Below are positions 36,592 through 46,810 of a DNA stretch of 64,000 nucleotides, one piece after another. Position numbers and translations under genes: made by a program. Within the stretch, counting starts at the first letter, position 1, and the number at the start of each line of letters is the position of its first letter. Origin of the DNA: Leptospira sp. WS58.C1 (GTDB lineage Bacteria > Spirochaetota > Leptospiria > Leptospirales > Leptospiraceae). The stretch lies in NCBI RefSeq assembly GCF_040833995.1, contig NZ_CP162137.1, positions 3,208,001 through 3,272,000 on the forward strand, given 5' to 3'. The notes under the pieces were generated by a model. The model had not been told where the DNA came from, made no database searches, and saw nothing but the letters and a program-made list of their open reading frames with translations.

Positions 36592-38766
36592 TCATAATTT
36601 TGTTTTTCTGAGATGAAGTGCATTCATCACTACCGAAACGGAGCTCAGGCTCATAGCAGCTCCTGCGATCATTGGAGAAAGTAATATTCCGAATAAAGGA
36701 TATAATAATCCGGCAGCGATCGGTATTCCCAAAAAATTATAAGCGAACGAAAAGAATAGGTTTATTTTTATATTCTTCATAGTCGCTTTGCTCAAACGGA
36801 TCGCTTTAGATATTCCTAATAGATCCCCTTTGACCAAAGTAATGGAGGCACTTTGAATGGCGATTTCCGTTCCGGATCCCATAGCGATCCCAACGTCCGA
36901 TTCGGAGAGTGCGGGAGCATCGTTAATTCCGTCGCCTGCGACTAATAGGATCTCGTTTTTTTTCTTAGCCGCTTTTACGATCTCTTTCTTCCCTTCCGGA
37001 CTTAATTCGGAATAGATTTCCTTGATCCCTATCTGATCTCCAACTTTTTGGGCGGAAGTTTTTGCATCTCCCGTAAGCATCACGATCCTAATTCCAAGTG
37101 CTCCGATATCCGAAACCGCTTTTGGAGTAGTCTCTTTGATCGGATCTGCGACTGAAATGATACCTATATATTTTTCGTCCTCACCGACCCAAACCACCGT
37201 TTTCCCTTGGTTTAAAAAAAGTTCTTCTTTTTTTAGAAGATCTTCCGGTATTTCTTTTACGTTCCAATATTTTTTCTTTCCTACGTAAGCGGATTTACCC
37301 TCTATCTTACCCGTTACTCCATTACCCGTAATCGAAGAGAAATCGATCACATCCGGGAGTTGAACGTTAGACTCGTCAGATTTACGAACGATTGCTTTAG
37401 CGATCGGATGTTCGCTCCTTAATTCTAAAGCAGAGGCTAATTTTAAGATCCGCTCATTTTCCGGATAAATTTCCGTCACTCGAGGACGCCCTTCCGTCAA
37501 TGTTCCGGTTTTATCAGTGAATAAAACTGTGCCCTTCTCCGTTTTTTCCAAGGCTTCCGCATTTCGAATCAAGATACCGTTCTGAGCGCCAATGCCTACT
37601 CCCACCATTACGGAGATAGGAGTTGCAAGGCCTAATGCACAGGGACACGCAATAATCAGAACGGATAATGAATTTAAAACCGCATAAGAAAGTGAAGGTT
37701 CCGGACCGAAAAAGTACCAAACAAAAAAAGTAATAACAGATAGAAGAAGCACGAAAGGAACAAGCAAGCCTGCGACACGGTCCGCCAAACCTTGTATCGG
37801 CGCTTTGCTTCTCTGAGCTTCTTCGACCATATGAATGATTTGTGATAGAGCAGTTTCGGATCCTATCTTATCCGCCCTTAAAATGAAACTTCCGGTTTGA
37901 TTCACTGTGGCTCCGAATACACGATCCCCTTTTTCCTTTTTTACAGGAAGAGGTTCTCCGGTTAGCATGGACTCCTCGACATAGCTGGAGCCTTCCTCTA
38001 TCTTGCCGTCGATCGGGATTTTTTCCCCGGGTTTAACTCTAAGTCTGTCTCCTACTCGGATCTCTTCAATTTGGATCTCTCTTTCCGAATTTCCTTCCAG
38101 CAAATGAGCGGTTTTAGGAGACAATCCTAAGAGCGCTTGGATTGCACCTCCTGTCCTTCGTTGCGCTCTAGCCTGAAGATATTCGCCTAATATAACTAAA
38201 GTGAGAATAACGGAAGCCGCTTCAAAATACAAAGCCGGTTTACCATGAGATTGAAGAGAGTCGGGAAAAAAATCGGAAAAGAAAAGAGCCGCAGTCGAGA
38301 ACAAGTAAGCCGCTCCTACTCCAATCAAGATCAGACTGTACATATTCAGGTTCATACTCTTGAAAGAGGTGATCCCCTTTTTTACTAAAAAGAATCCTGG
38401 TCCCCAAAATATGAAAGAAGATAAGACAAATTGTATCCAATCTCCAAGGCCGAAAGTGAAATCGGAAACGAAATGAGGAAAAAACATTTCCGACATCGCC
38501 AAAAAAAATAAGGGAAGAGTTAAGATAGAAGATATTACAAACTTGCGAAATAAAGAGAGGATCTCCTTATCTTCCGCATCCGAGTCAGGCTCTCCTCCTC
38601 GAGGTACCAAAGACATTCCACAAATAGGACAATCTCCCGGTTGGTCTCGGCGTATTTCTGGATGCATAGGACAAACATATTCTATTTTTCTGAATGGCTT
38701 TATAGGTTCGGAAACCTTTTGTGTTGCCGGATGATGAGTATGTTGGTGATGAGCATGTTCTTCCAT
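36592..38766 (-). CDS. copper/heavy-metal P1B-type ATPase with HMBD and His-rich N-terminus
   Basis: Metal-exporting P-type ATPase of 724 residues. The N-terminus is His-rich ([10 protein letters not shown]), followed by a heavy-metal-binding domain ([30 protein letters not shown]); the HMA CxxC domain of CopA is lacking. Catalytic motifs are TGEP, the ion-pathway CPC in [20 protein letters not shown], the SEHPIAKAI motif and [19 protein letters not shown] implies Cu(+) or Ag(+). GGAAGG stands four bases before the ATG. It is divergent from the MFS gene and part of the metal locus. A second, HMA-type ATPase lies at 41264-43654. Confidence 0.93.
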   Translation of the reverse strand: MEEHAHHQHTHHPATQKVSEPIKPFRKIEYVCPMHPEIRRDQPGDCPICGMSLVPRGGEPDSDAEDKEILSLFRKFVISSILTLPLFFLAMSEMFFPHFVSDFTFGLGDWIQFVLSSFIFWGPGFFLVKKGITSFKSMNLNMYSLILIGVGAAYLFSTAALFFSDFFPDSLQSHGKPALYFEAASVILTLVILGEYLQARAQRRTGGAIQALLGLSPKTAHLLEGNSEREIQIEEIRVGDRLRVKPGEKIPIDGKIEEGSSYVEESMLTGEPLPVKKEKGDRVFGATVNQTGSFILRADKIGSETALSQIIHMVEEAQRSKAPIQGLADRVAGLLVPFVLLLSVITFFVWYFFGPEPSLSYAVLNSLSVLIIACPCALGLATPISVMVGVGIGAQNGILIRNAEALEKTEKGTVLFTDKTGTLTEGRPRVTEIYPENERILKLASALELRSEHPIAKAIVRKSDESNVQLPDVIDFSSITGNGVTGKIEGKSAYVGKKKYWNVKEIPEDLLKKEELFLNQGKTVVWVGEDEKYIGIISVADPIKETTPKAVSDIGALGIRIVMLTGDAKTSAQKVGDQIGIKEIYSELSPEGKKEIVKAAKKKNEILLVAGDGINDAPALSESDVGIAMGSGTEIAIQSASITLVKGDLLGISKAIRLSKATMKNIKINLFFSFAYNFLGIPIAAGLLYPLFGILLSPMIAGAAMSLSSVSVVMNALHLRKTKL

Positions 38767-38932
38767 AATACCTTCCGCCTTTTATTTCCTTACGTCAGAT
38801 CCTATACCTAAAAGGAAAACTGGTTTTTTCCGTTCGGAAGGACCGATATTATCCAAAAAGATACGAAATTCTTTTATTAAAAAATCCTTTTTTATTCGGA
38901 TTACAACTAGCATTTATCAAAAACGAGGAACA

Positions 38933-40111
38933 ATGAAAAAAATCACGAAAGCCGTCTGGATACTCTCCTTGATCAGTCTTTTTACGGACATATCCAGCGA
39001 GATGTTGTATCCGATCATGCCGCTTTACTTAAAGAGTATTGGATTCTCCGTGGTCCTGATCGGCGTATTAGAAGGGTTTGCGGAAGCGATCGCCGGACTC
39101 AGCAAGGGTTATTTCGGAAAACTTTCGGACCAAAACGGCAAACGGGTCCCTTTTGTTCAGTTCGGCTATTTATTAAGTGCGATATCCAAACCAATCATGG
39201 GATTTTTCACTTTTCCACTTTGGATCTTTTTATCCAGAACCATGGACAGATTAGGAAAAGGTATTAGAACAGGCGCAAGAGATGCATTACTTTCGGACGA
39301 GGCAACACCCGAAACCAAAGGTAAGGTATTCGGATTCCATCGGTCCATGGATACATTAGGAGCGGTTATCGGACCTACTTTCGCTCTAGTCTTCCTATAT
39401 TTTTATCCGGAGAATTATACTGCTCTATTCTTTATCTCGGCGGTCCCCGGTCTTTCCGCATTCTTGGTATCAGGTCTTTTGAAAGAAAAGAACAAAACTG
39501 ACCAACCTGTCGAACGGGAGAAAACCGACATTCTCTCCTATTTTATCTATTGGAAGAATGCTCCGAGCTCATATAAAAAATTAGTGATCGGTCTTTTAAT
39601 CTTTGGATTGGTCAATAGTTCCGATCTTTTTCTTCTCTTAATGGCAAAGGCCAAAGGTTTGGGCGACTCTCAGATAATCGGAATATACATATTTTATAAT
39701 CTAGTTTACGCTTTGTTTTCTCTTCCGGCAGGCATCATAGCGGACAAGATCGGGCTCAAACCTACGTTGGTCTTCGGTTTATTCACATTCGCTTTGGTTT
39801 ATGGCGGAATGGCCTTTGCGATAGATCAGATCCATTTTTATTTCTTATTCTTTTTATACGGGATATATGCCGCTAGTACGGAAGGGATTTCCAAGGCATT
39901 GATCTCTAATTTAACTCCCAAATCGGATTCCGCCTCCGCAATCGGCACATTTGCAGGATTGAATAGTATTGCAGCTTTGATCGCAAGTAATTTGGGAGGA
40001 TTGATTTGGTTTTACTCCGGGCCTAAGAGTATGTTCATGTCTGCCTCTTTAGTTTCCATTGCTGTTTCATTCTATTTTATTCGCCTTTCGATCAAAAAGT
40101 CAGAAGATTAG
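38933..40111 (+). CDS. MFS transporter
   Basis: Major facilitator of 392 residues with about 12 helices. The loop 2-3 motif reads GKLSDQNGKR, and RTMDRLGKGIRTGARDALLSD is typical of the drug/multidrug efflux-like MFS group. It starts with MKKITKAVWILSLISLFTDISSEMLYPIMPLYL and has GAGGAAC before the ATG. It lies between two copper genes, so metal or complex efflux is possible, but the substrate cannot be read from the sequence. Confidence 0.9.
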   Translation: MKKITKAVWILSLISLFTDISSEMLYPIMPLYLKSIGFSVVLIGVLEGFAEAIAGLSKGYFGKLSDQNGKRVPFVQFGYLLSAISKPIMGFFTFPLWIFLSRTMDRLGKGIRTGARDALLSDEATPETKGKVFGFHRSMDTLGAVIGPTFALVFLYFYPENYTALFFISAVPGLSAFLVSGLLKEKNKTDQPVEREKTDILSYFIYWKNAPSSYKKLVIGLLIFGLVNSSDLFLLLMAKAKGLGDSQIIGIYIFYNLVYALFSLPAGIIADKIGLKPTLVFGLFTFALVYGGMAFAIDQIHFYFLFFLYGIYAASTEGISKALISNLTPKSDSASAIGTFAGLNSIAALIASNLGGLIWFYSGPKSMFMSASLVSIAVSFYFIRLSIKKSED

Positions 40112-40118
40112 AAGGAAC

Positions 40119-40508
40119 TCATTCTCCTTCCAATTCTTCTAAAATAGGACAATCAGGTCTATGATCTCCGTGACAATGTTTCGCTAAATGAGCGAGTGTA
40201 TCGCACATGGATTGCAATTCCAAAATTTTGGCCTGCATTTCTTTAACATGTGCCATAGCCAGAGATTTGACCTGAACGCTTGCTCTGGATTTGTTTTTCC
40301 AAAGTCCCAGCAATTGTTTGATCTCGGATAAAGAAAATCCTAACCCTCTTGCCCTTTTGATAAATCTCAACGTATGTATATCTTTTTCCGAATACAATCT
40401 GTATCCTGATTCCGCACGAATGGGTTTGGACATTAATCCTATAGATTCGTAATGCCTGACTAATTTCGGGTTTACCCCGGATAATTTGGCGACTTCTCCG
40501 ATATTCAT
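40119..40508 (-). CDS. cueR: MerR-family copper-responsive regulator (CueR-like)
   Basis: Protein of 129 residues from ATG 40508 (MNIGEVAKLSGVNPKLVRHYESIGLM), the typical MerR wing-helix start. The C-terminal metal site is KHCHGDHRPDC, a Cys-x7-Cys like CueR Cys112 and Cys120. The long dimerisation helix is in between. CueR proteins bind Cu(+) and activate promoters with 19-base spacers. Such a promoter stands ahead of copZ on the opposite strand, and a second dyad stands just upstream of its own start. The gene is convergent with the MFS gene (7-base gap). Confidence 0.9.
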   Translation of the reverse strand: MNIGEVAKLSGVNPKLVRHYESIGLMSKPIRAESGYRLYSEKDIHTLRFIKRARGLGFSLSEIKQLLGLWKNKSRASVQVKSLAMAHVKEMQAKILELQSMCDTLAHLAKHCHGDHRPDCPILEELEGE

Positions 40509-40514
40509 AAAATT

Positions 40515-40541
40515 TAAACCTTCCAATGATTAGAAGGTTTA
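40515..40541 (-). promoter_or_regulatory. CueR-type operator dyad upstream of the merR-type gene
   Basis: ACCTTCC at 40518-40524 and AGAAGGT at 40532-40538 are separated by seven bases; one arm base is mismatched. Read on the minus strand the elements TAAACC and TAAATT would be 19 bases apart, with the latter three bases before the ATG. Confidence 0.6.
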
Positions 40542-40588
40542 AAAAAACAATTTTTTTTAAAAAAAAGGTTTTTTTTCGGATTCGGGCC

Positions 40589-40619
40589 TTGACCTTCCCA
40601 TCATTGGAAGGTTGACAAT
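40589..40619 (+). promoter_or_regulatory. CueR-type promoter of copZ operon
   Basis: TTGACC (-35, 40589-40594) and GACAAT (-10, 40614-40619) are separated by 19 bases, the hallmark spacing of MerR-family promoters. The spacer carries the perfect dyad ACCTTCC-N7-GGAAGGT (40592-40612). It lies 26 bases upstream of the copZ start. Confidence 0.85.
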
Positions 40620-40645
40620 GGGATGATAGATCAAGGAGAAATAAA

Positions 40646-40852
40646 ATGTACAAGATCAAATTATCAGGGATGACCTGCGATCATTGCGTAAAAACGGTAA
40701 CAAGGACAATACAATCCTTCGATCCGACAAGTAAACCATCCGTCGACTTATCCTCACAAACCGCCCATTTTGAGACTGCGAAAGACATTACCACATTGTC
40801 CTCAAAATTGGAAGAAGAAGGATATCCTGTTCTTTCCATAAATAAGGAGTAA
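40646..40852 (+). CDS. copZ: copper chaperone CopZ (HMA domain)
   Basis: Cytoplasmic metallochaperone of 68 residues, a single HMA ferredoxin-like domain with the Cu(I) site GMTCDHC near residues 8-14. The loop ends in LEEEGYPV. AAGGAG stands about 7 bases before the ATG. First gene of a three-gene operon with the periplasmic protein (5-base gap) and CopA, under the CueR-like promoter. Confidence 0.93.
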   Translation: MYKIKLSGMTCDHCVKTVTRTIQSFDPTSKPSVDLSSQTAHFETAKDITTLSSKLEEEGYPVLSINKE

Positions 40853-40857
40853 ATGTT

Positions 40858-41280
40858 ATGAACCAAAAAATGATCTTTATTGCAATTTTGGTCTTTCTTT
40901 TCAACTTTCCAATTCTTTCGCATGGAGAGAATAAACCGGGACCTCACGGAGGATTGATTAGAATGCCAGGAAATTTTCATGTCGAGATCTTGGACTTGGG
41001 AAATTCAAAGTACCAGATCTACCTTCTGGATATAAATTTCGAAAATCCGAGTTTAAAAAGCTCATCCTTAGTCGCAAAACTAAGAACCTCGGAAGGTTAC
41101 AAAAATCTATCCTGCGAAGCTGCGAAAAATTCCTTTATTTGTACAGGAGATCCTAAGTCAAAGAAAGCCAAAAAAGAACTAATTCTTTTTGCGAACCGCG
41201 AGAATTCCAAAGGATCGGAAATCAAATTAGAATTACCTCTCAAGAAGGATAACGGAGATAATCATGAACATAAATATTAA
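40858..41280 (+). CDS. periplasmic protein of copper operon
   Basis: Protein of 140 residues with a signal peptide (about 1-23, LSHG-EN). The mature start holds the phrase [18 protein letters not shown], and a His/Asp tail ([10 protein letters not shown]) closes the protein. PGPHGG-type proteins are found next to copper-efflux genes; a metal-binding or CusF-like role is likely but not shown. It ends 17 bases after the copA start, in a different frame, so translation is coupled. Confidence 0.83.
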   Translation: MNQKMIFIAILVFLFNFPILSHGENKPGPHGGLIRMPGNFHVEILDLGNSKYQIYLLDINFENPSLKSSSLVAKLRTSEGYKNLSCEAAKNSFICTGDPKSKKAKKELILFANRENSKGSEIKLELPLKKDNGDNHEHKY

Positions 41281-43654
41281 AGAAAACGAAACTTCTTCCT
41301 TCACCCAGGAAGAAAAAACATCCGAAATCACTTTGGATCTTTTCGGCATGACCTGCGCCAACTGTGCTAGAAGAATTGAAACAGGACTAAGCAAGGTTCC
41401 GGGAGTGGAAGAGGCACGAGTAAACTTCGGAAGAGAGACCGCATTCGTTAGATTTAAGGACCCGATAGAACCTTCAGAATTATTTTCCAAAGTAGAGTCC
41501 CTAGGTTATTCCGCAAAATGGCATTCTGAAAATAATTACAAGGAAACGGAAGAACTACATAAAAAGGAAAGATCGAAATTAAGATCCAGATTTTTAATCT
41601 CTCTTTTGTTTACGGCTCCGCTATTCTATTCGATGGTTTCTCACTTTTCGTTTTTAGAATTTTTACCGAATCCGAAATTGCTCATGCATCCGTGGGTGCA
41701 ATTTCTATTGGCATTCCCAGTACAATTCTGGATCGGTTTTCCATTCTATAAAAGTGCGTTTAGAGCGATCAAAAACGGAAGTGCAAACATGGACGTGTTG
41801 GTTTCGTTAGGGACTTCGGCTGCTTTCGGATATAGCTTTATACTTTCTCTCTTGAAAGGAAAACAACAAGGAGATATACTCTTTTCTTCCTTATGGATAG
41901 AAGGAGCACATATACACTCGCTTCCACCATTATACTACGAAACCTCCGCAGTGTTACTTTGTTTTATACTCGCAGGAAAATGGATGGAAACGGAAGCAAA
42001 AGGAAAAAGTTCTTCGGCAATTCAAACTTTGTTGGAATTAAAACCGGAAACGGCTCGCATTAAAAAGGAAGAGATTTGGTCGGAAATCCCGACAGAATAC
42101 GTAAAAAAAGGAGATATCCTGCAAGTCAGGCCCGGAGAAAAATTTCCGGTAGATGGAGTTGTGACGGAGGGTTTTAGCTCCGTAGACGAATCCATGTTAA
42201 CAGGAGAAAGTCTTCCTCTAGATAAAAAGAAAGATAGCCAAGTATTCGGAGGGACTGTTAACGGGAATGGAAACCTAATCATACAAGCGGTCTCGGTCGG
42301 GTCCGAAACAGTGCTTGCATCCATCATCAAAACGGTTGAAGAAGCGCAAAGTTCCAAGGCGCCGATTCAAAAGATCGCAGATAAAATTTCCGCCGTATTC
42401 GTTCCGGTAGTAATTTTGATCTCTTTATTTAACTTTCTATTATGGTTCTTCTTTTTAGAGGCGGGCAATTTAGGATCAGCTTTGGAAAAATCGATCGCGA
42501 TTCTAGTGATTGCCTGTCCTTGTGCTTTAGGACTCGCTACTCCGATCTCGATTTTAGTCGGAACAGGAAAAGCTGCCGGCCAAGGGATCCTATTTAGGAA
42601 TTCGGAAGTTTTAGAAACCGCAGCTTCCTTAAATCTGATCGCATTCGATAAGACAGGGACCATCACAGAAGGAAATCCTTCCGTGACGGATTATAGGTTT
42701 GTCGGAGACGGATCGGAGCTACTTTCTTTTTCCGCATCCGCAGAGTCTGCTTCTTCCCACCCTTTAGGTAAAGCGATCGTTTCTTTTGTAAAAGCAAAAG
42801 GACTTCCTGTCCATTCTCCGGAGAACTTACAGACGATTCCGGGACTCGGGATTACTTCTCAAGTAAACGAAAACAATATTAAGATAGGAAAACTGGAATT
42901 TTTTGACCGAAAGGAAAATTTCCCGAAGGATCTATTAGAAATTTCTAATTCTTGGGAGAAAGAAGGAAAAACGGTAGTCTGGGCAAGATCAGAGAATCCG
43001 GGAGTTGTCAACTCAAACGGCACGGCCAGGCCTTCCGCAAGTGCGCCCGGCTCCACTGTAAATTCGACTGTAGACGGCGATCTTGGAGCTCCGACATGGA
43101 TCATTTTTTCAATAGAAGATACAATCCGTAAAAATGCAAAATCCGCTTTGAAAAAATTGGATTCTCTCGGGATCGAAACTTTACTACTTACCGGAGACCA
43201 CCTGTCCGTGGCAGAAAGTATCTCCTCTAAGGTCGGGATAAAAAATGTTCACGCTTCTCTTCTTCCGAAAGATAAAGCTGAGATAGTTTCCGACCTGCAA
43301 GCGGAAGGAAAAATCGTCGGCATGACGGGTGACGGTATTAATGATTCGCCTGCCTTAGCAAAGGCTGATGTAGGAATCGCTATGGGCACGGGAACAGGAG
43401 TCGCAATCGAGACGGCGGGTGTGGTTTTAGTAAAAGGAGATCTTGAAAAAATTGCCGAGGCAATCCTGATTGCAAAGGCCACCACGGGAAATATCCGACA
43501 AAATTTTTTCTGGGCATTGGCTTATAATACTCTTGGAATTCCGATAGCGGCAGCCGGACTTTTAGCTCCTTGGATTGCAGGCGCGATGATGGCATTCAGT
43601 TCCGTTTCCGTAGTCTTGAATGCGCTCCGACTTAGGAAAAAGGACATAAGATAA
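41264..43654 (+). CDS. copA: copper-exporting P1B-type ATPase CopA (HMA type)
   Basis: Cu(+) exporter of 796 residues. One HMA domain (GMTCANC about residues 28-34) precedes the membrane helices. Core motifs: TGES, CPC in [47 protein letters not shown] Ser/Asn/Pro-rich insert of about 30 residues (about 581-610) interrupts the ATP-binding domain between TVVWAR and WIIFSIED; the paralogue at 36592 lacks it. GGAGATAATC precedes ATG 41264. It is the last gene of the copZ operon. Confidence 0.95.
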   Translation: MNINIKENETSSFTQEEKTSEITLDLFGMTCANCARRIETGLSKVPGVEEARVNFGRETAFVRFKDPIEPSELFSKVESLGYSAKWHSENNYKETEELHKKERSKLRSRFLISLLFTAPLFYSMVSHFSFLEFLPNPKLLMHPWVQFLLAFPVQFWIGFPFYKSAFRAIKNGSANMDVLVSLGTSAAFGYSFILSLLKGKQQGDILFSSLWIEGAHIHSLPPLYYETSAVLLCFILAGKWMETEAKGKSSSAIQTLLELKPETARIKKEEIWSEIPTEYVKKGDILQVRPGEKFPVDGVVTEGFSSVDESMLTGESLPLDKKKDSQVFGGTVNGNGNLIIQAVSVGSETVLASIIKTVEEAQSSKAPIQKIADKISAVFVPVVILISLFNFLLWFFFLEAGNLGSALEKSIAILVIACPCALGLATPISILVGTGKAAGQGILFRNSEVLETAASLNLIAFDKTGTITEGNPSVTDYRFVGDGSELLSFSASAESASSHPLGKAIVSFVKAKGLPVHSPENLQTIPGLGITSQVNENNIKIGKLEFFDRKENFPKDLLEISNSWEKEGKTVVWARSENPGVVNSNGTARPSASAPGSTVNSTVDGDLGAPTWIIFSIEDTIRKNAKSALKKLDSLGIETLLLTGDHLSVAESISSKVGIKNVHASLLPKDKAEIVSDLQAEGKIVGMTGDGINDSPALAKADVGIAMGTGTGVAIETAGVVLVKGDLEKIAEAILIAKATTGNIRQNFFWALAYNTLGIPIAAAGLLAPWIAGAMMAFSSVSVVLNALRLRKKDIR

Positions 43655-43683
43655 AAAATCGTTCAGTAAAATTTATCTCGTAA

Positions 43684-43710
43684 AGGGGTTCAATTTGGAC
43701 CCCTCTTATT
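43684..43710 (+). terminator. weak terminator after copA
   Basis: AGGGGTT and GGACCCCT form a stem (one G-T pair) with a short loop, and a T-containing stretch follows. Confidence 0.4.
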
Positions 43711-43725
43711 TCCGAAAATCCTAAT

Positions 43726-44562
43726 ATGGGACCGAAAAGAAATCGTATATACGTCATTCTTCTTTTCGCAATTCTGATCCTGCCTTTTGGACAACCGAAA
43801 GCAGACTTGGACAGTAATCGAGCCACCGCTTTAGTCCGTGTCGAAAGAGGATTAAAACAAAACGAATTTCATCTAAAAGCGATCAATAGCACTATCTCGA
43901 ATTATGGAACTGAAGATGATAAGATATTGTTCCGCAGATGTTTGCAGCATCATATCGAGACATTTACCCTATACTTACAATTCGATCTCGCACACTCTTA
44001 CGATGAAATGCGCCAAACCCAAAGATTATTGGTGATATTATACTCAAAGGCCGTGGAAGCCTCCGCAGCCAACGTGAGAAGAGAATTGGATTTTTTATCC
44101 AAATTTGCGCTTAGGACCAAAGACGCGGAAGCAAGACATCATTTGGAAATGGGTTATAGAGAATACGGGGCATCCAACCAAAAAAAAATCATAGCAGACA
44201 ACACAAGACCTTATTTGCCAGGAATCAAGACACAATACCTCTACGAAGCTTTGAAATTATTAAAACAATCCAGGGAATACGTAGTTCTTCTTTCTCTAAA
44301 ATTTCTCTCCGATTTCGAGCCGGATCTGCAAACCACCGAATTCGAAGAAATTTATAACGAGATCAATCGCGCAATGTTCAGCAAGGCGGACTATTATAAT
44401 CGCATCCATTTCGATAACCATTTTCACATTTTCAATTCCCCGAACCTATACGAAGCTACTTGGGAAAATCCTGGCTTGCAAGAATTGGAAAAGGCCTTAG
44501 GAGATATAGATCCAGCCAGCGATCGGGCAAGAAGAATGGCGAAACGCTCCGTTATCCCGTAA
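43726..44562 (+). CDS. hypothetical secreted helical protein
   Basis: Protein of 278 residues; no family recognised. A signal peptide (about 1-26, PKA-DL) is followed by an all-helical charged protein ([69 protein letters not shown]). A single cysteine is seen in RRCLQHH. The ribosome site is weak. It follows the copA operon by 71 bases and precedes the DUF4178 cluster by 75. It may be a Leptospira-only protein. Confidence 0.75.
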   Translation: MGPKRNRIYVILLFAILILPFGQPKADLDSNRATALVRVERGLKQNEFHLKAINSTISNYGTEDDKILFRRCLQHHIETFTLYLQFDLAHSYDEMRQTQRLLVILYSKAVEASAANVRRELDFLSKFALRTKDAEARHHLEMGYREYGASNQKKIIADNTRPYLPGIKTQYLYEALKLLKQSREYVVLLSLKFLSDFEPDLQTTEFEEIYNEINRAMFSKADYYNRIHFDNHFHIFNSPNLYEATWENPGLQELEKALGDIDPASDRARRMAKRSVIP

Positions 44563-44637
44563 AAATTCAGGAAATTTCTTTCGAAGCCGTAAAACCAGGA
44601 TTGACAGAGTATCCTCCCGAAGTTATCACCTTTCTTT

Positions 44638-46599
44638 GTGTCGGAACTAAGTTGTCCCAATTGCGGAGCCCCAGTACCCATCATCAATAAAGCTTCCGTT
44701 TACGCGGTTTGCTCCAGTTGCAAAACTCTTTCCCTCAAAAAAGACGTGAATCTGGAAAAGATCGGAACTGCGGGAGAACTCGCCGACGATCATTCCATTA
44801 TTCAACTCGGGACCCAGGGAAATTATAAAGGCACTCCATTCCGAGTAATCGGAAGGATCCAACTCAAATTCGAATTAGGATTCTGGAACGAATGGCATCT
44901 TATGGAAGGAGATGGAAGTTCCGCCTGGTTAGGAGAAGCCCAAGGTTCTTATTATTATACAAAACTAAATGTTGGAATTCCTACAGACAAGTTCCCAACC
45001 ATAGAAGGTGACGGGGACCCTATCGTAATTGCTTCAGGCAGAAGAGAAAAGATCACTCCGGGGGACATTTTTTATTTAGGGGAAAACTGGACCTTAAAAG
45101 AGATCATGAAAGCGACCTGCATAGGCGGAGAAGGTGAACTCCCCATTGGGTTCCAAACCGGATACGAAGCGGTTCTTTTGGATCTTGCAAGCGAGGATGG
45201 ATTATTCGGTACCTTAGACTACTCTGAATCTCCTCCATTATTATTCTCCGGAAGTTTTGCTCCATTAGGAGAATTGAATCTAACCGGACTTAGGCAAGAA
45301 GAAGTCGCGTACAACCAAGCGCAGATCCCTGCAAAGACCATACAATGTAAAGGTTGCGGGGCCTCTCTCAATCAATTCAGTCCTGATTTCTCCAAATCTC
45401 TGGCTTGCGAATATTGCGGATCCGTAATGGACACAGAAAGTGATGATCTAAAGATCATCGCTAAATTCGATCAGATTTCCAAAGAAAACGTTCGTCTTCC
45501 ATTAGGAACTCCCGTTAAGCTTCCCAACTTTCCCGAGTCCAAAGTCATCGGGATCTTACGAAAATCCACGGAAGTGGACGATGAGACTTATACTTGGACG
45601 GATTATCTTCTCAGATATAGAGGTGGATACGCTTGGCTCAATGAGAACGGGGATAATTGGACCTACTTTGAACCTTTGCCCGGAGTACCCAAATGGGCTC
45701 CCGGATTGAAACGTATCTTCCAGAAAAGATCCTATAAATGGTTCGCAAATTCGGATGCCAATACGGATTTCGCATTGGGCGAATTTTACTGGAAAGTTTC
45801 CGCGGGAGAAAAAGCACAACTCGAAGATTATATCTCTCCTCCGTATATGATCTCCTCCGAAAGAACGGATAAGGAAATTTTCTGGTCCAAAGGGACTTTT
45901 ATTCCGTTCGACACAATGAAGTCTGCTATCCCTCTGGATACCGCTTCTAAATTAAGAAAACCTGAAATAGTCGGCGTATGCGAACCGAATCCTTTTAAGA
46001 TCAGACTAAAACGGAATTTATGGGTGGCGTCGATCCTCACGGCCGTATTTTTTGTGTTCCAAGTATACGGATGTATAAAGGCCAAAAACCAAGTAGTCTA
46101 TGAAGGAAAATTCAAATACGTCCAAACTTCTATGCCGAATACGGATATTGGCAGTACGAATTTCAGGGATAATTCTTTCGTAACCGAGGTGTTCGAACTA
46201 AAAGGAGAATCAAGCGAGAATGTGGAGATTCAGATCGAAGCTCCCGAATTGGACAATAAGTATCTTTTCTTCTCGGCCGTATTGATCAATGAGGATACGG
46301 ACACGGCATACGATACCTCTATAGAAACCAGCTATTACCATGGGGTAGATGACGGAGAATCCTGGTCCGAGGGTTCCAAATCCGATTCAAAATCATTAGC
46401 GGAGATCCCTCCAGGAAGGTATTATCTTAGACTGGAAAGCCAATCCGACTTCCCCGTGGGTTGGGGTTCCGATTATAACGTAAAGGTGATAAGAGATGTG
46501 ATGAGCCCAGCTCCATTCTTCTTATTTTCCATTTTCTTATGGCTTCCTTTGATCTATACTTTTTTCAGAAGTTATTCTTTCGAATCCAAAAGAGTTTAA
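44638..46599 (+). CDS. DUF4178 domain protein with two zinc ribbons
   Basis: Protein of 653 residues from GTG 44638. Two zinc ribbons are visible (CPNCG ... CSSC near the start and CKGCG ... CEYCG near 240-265), each followed by a DUF4178-like domain (IQLGTQGNYKGTPFRVIGRIQLKFELGFWNEWHLM; LPLGTPVKLPNFPESKVIGIL). One transmembrane helix is at about 462-480 (LWVASILTAVFFVFQVYGCI), then a soluble beta-rich part, and a last helix near the C-terminus. DUF4178 proteins co-occur with SpeE-like polyamine synthases, as here. Function unknown. Confidence 0.85.
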   Translation: MSELSCPNCGAPVPIINKASVYAVCSSCKTLSLKKDVNLEKIGTAGELADDHSIIQLGTQGNYKGTPFRVIGRIQLKFELGFWNEWHLMEGDGSSAWLGEAQGSYYYTKLNVGIPTDKFPTIEGDGDPIVIASGRREKITPGDIFYLGENWTLKEIMKATCIGGEGELPIGFQTGYEAVLLDLASEDGLFGTLDYSESPPLLFSGSFAPLGELNLTGLRQEEVAYNQAQIPAKTIQCKGCGASLNQFSPDFSKSLACEYCGSVMDTESDDLKIIAKFDQISKENVRLPLGTPVKLPNFPESKVIGILRKSTEVDDETYTWTDYLLRYRGGYAWLNENGDNWTYFEPLPGVPKWAPGLKRIFQKRSYKWFANSDANTDFALGEFYWKVSAGEKAQLEDYISPPYMISSERTDKEIFWSKGTFIPFDTMKSAIPLDTASKLRKPEIVGVCEPNPFKIRLKRNLWVASILTAVFFVFQVYGCIKAKNQVVYEGKFKYVQTSMPNTDIGSTNFRDNSFVTEVFELKGESSENVEIQIEAPELDNKYLFFSAVLINEDTDTAYDTSIETSYYHGVDDGESWSEGSKSDSKSLAEIPPGRYYLRLESQSDFPVGWGSDYNVKVIRDVMSPAPFFLFSIFLWLPLIYTFFRSYSFESKRV

Positions 46600-46608
46600 G
46601 GATTTATT

Positions 46609-46809
46609 ATGTGGAATTTTATAAAAGGCCTTGTTTATCCTTTGTTTGCAGCTTCATTAGGGCTGGGATTTTTTTCGGAATATACAAAAGGGGGAGCCTC
46701 CACGGATTTCGAAGAAGTAAGCCAAGTTCCTAAAACCGTGAGACAGAATCCTGGCATCTACCGGTCTCACTACGCTTGGTTCACTAGAAATTTCCCGGGG
46801 GGAAAATAA
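46609..46809 (+). CDS. small membrane protein between DUF4178 and SpeE
   Basis: Protein of 66 residues with one hydrophobic N-terminal segment ([19 protein letters not shown]). It is not recognised, but it lies in a tight unit: 9 bases after the DUF4178 gene and 1 base before the SpeE start. Its own Shine-Dalgarno is weak (AAGGATTTATT). The stop TAA (46807-46809) lies one base before the CTG that I take as the SpeE start, so it probably permits reinitiation there. Confidence 0.75.
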   Translation: MWNFIKGLVYPLFAASLGLGFFSEYTKGGASTDFEEVSQVPKTVRQNPGIYRSHYAWFTRNFPGGK

Positions 46810-46810
46810 A

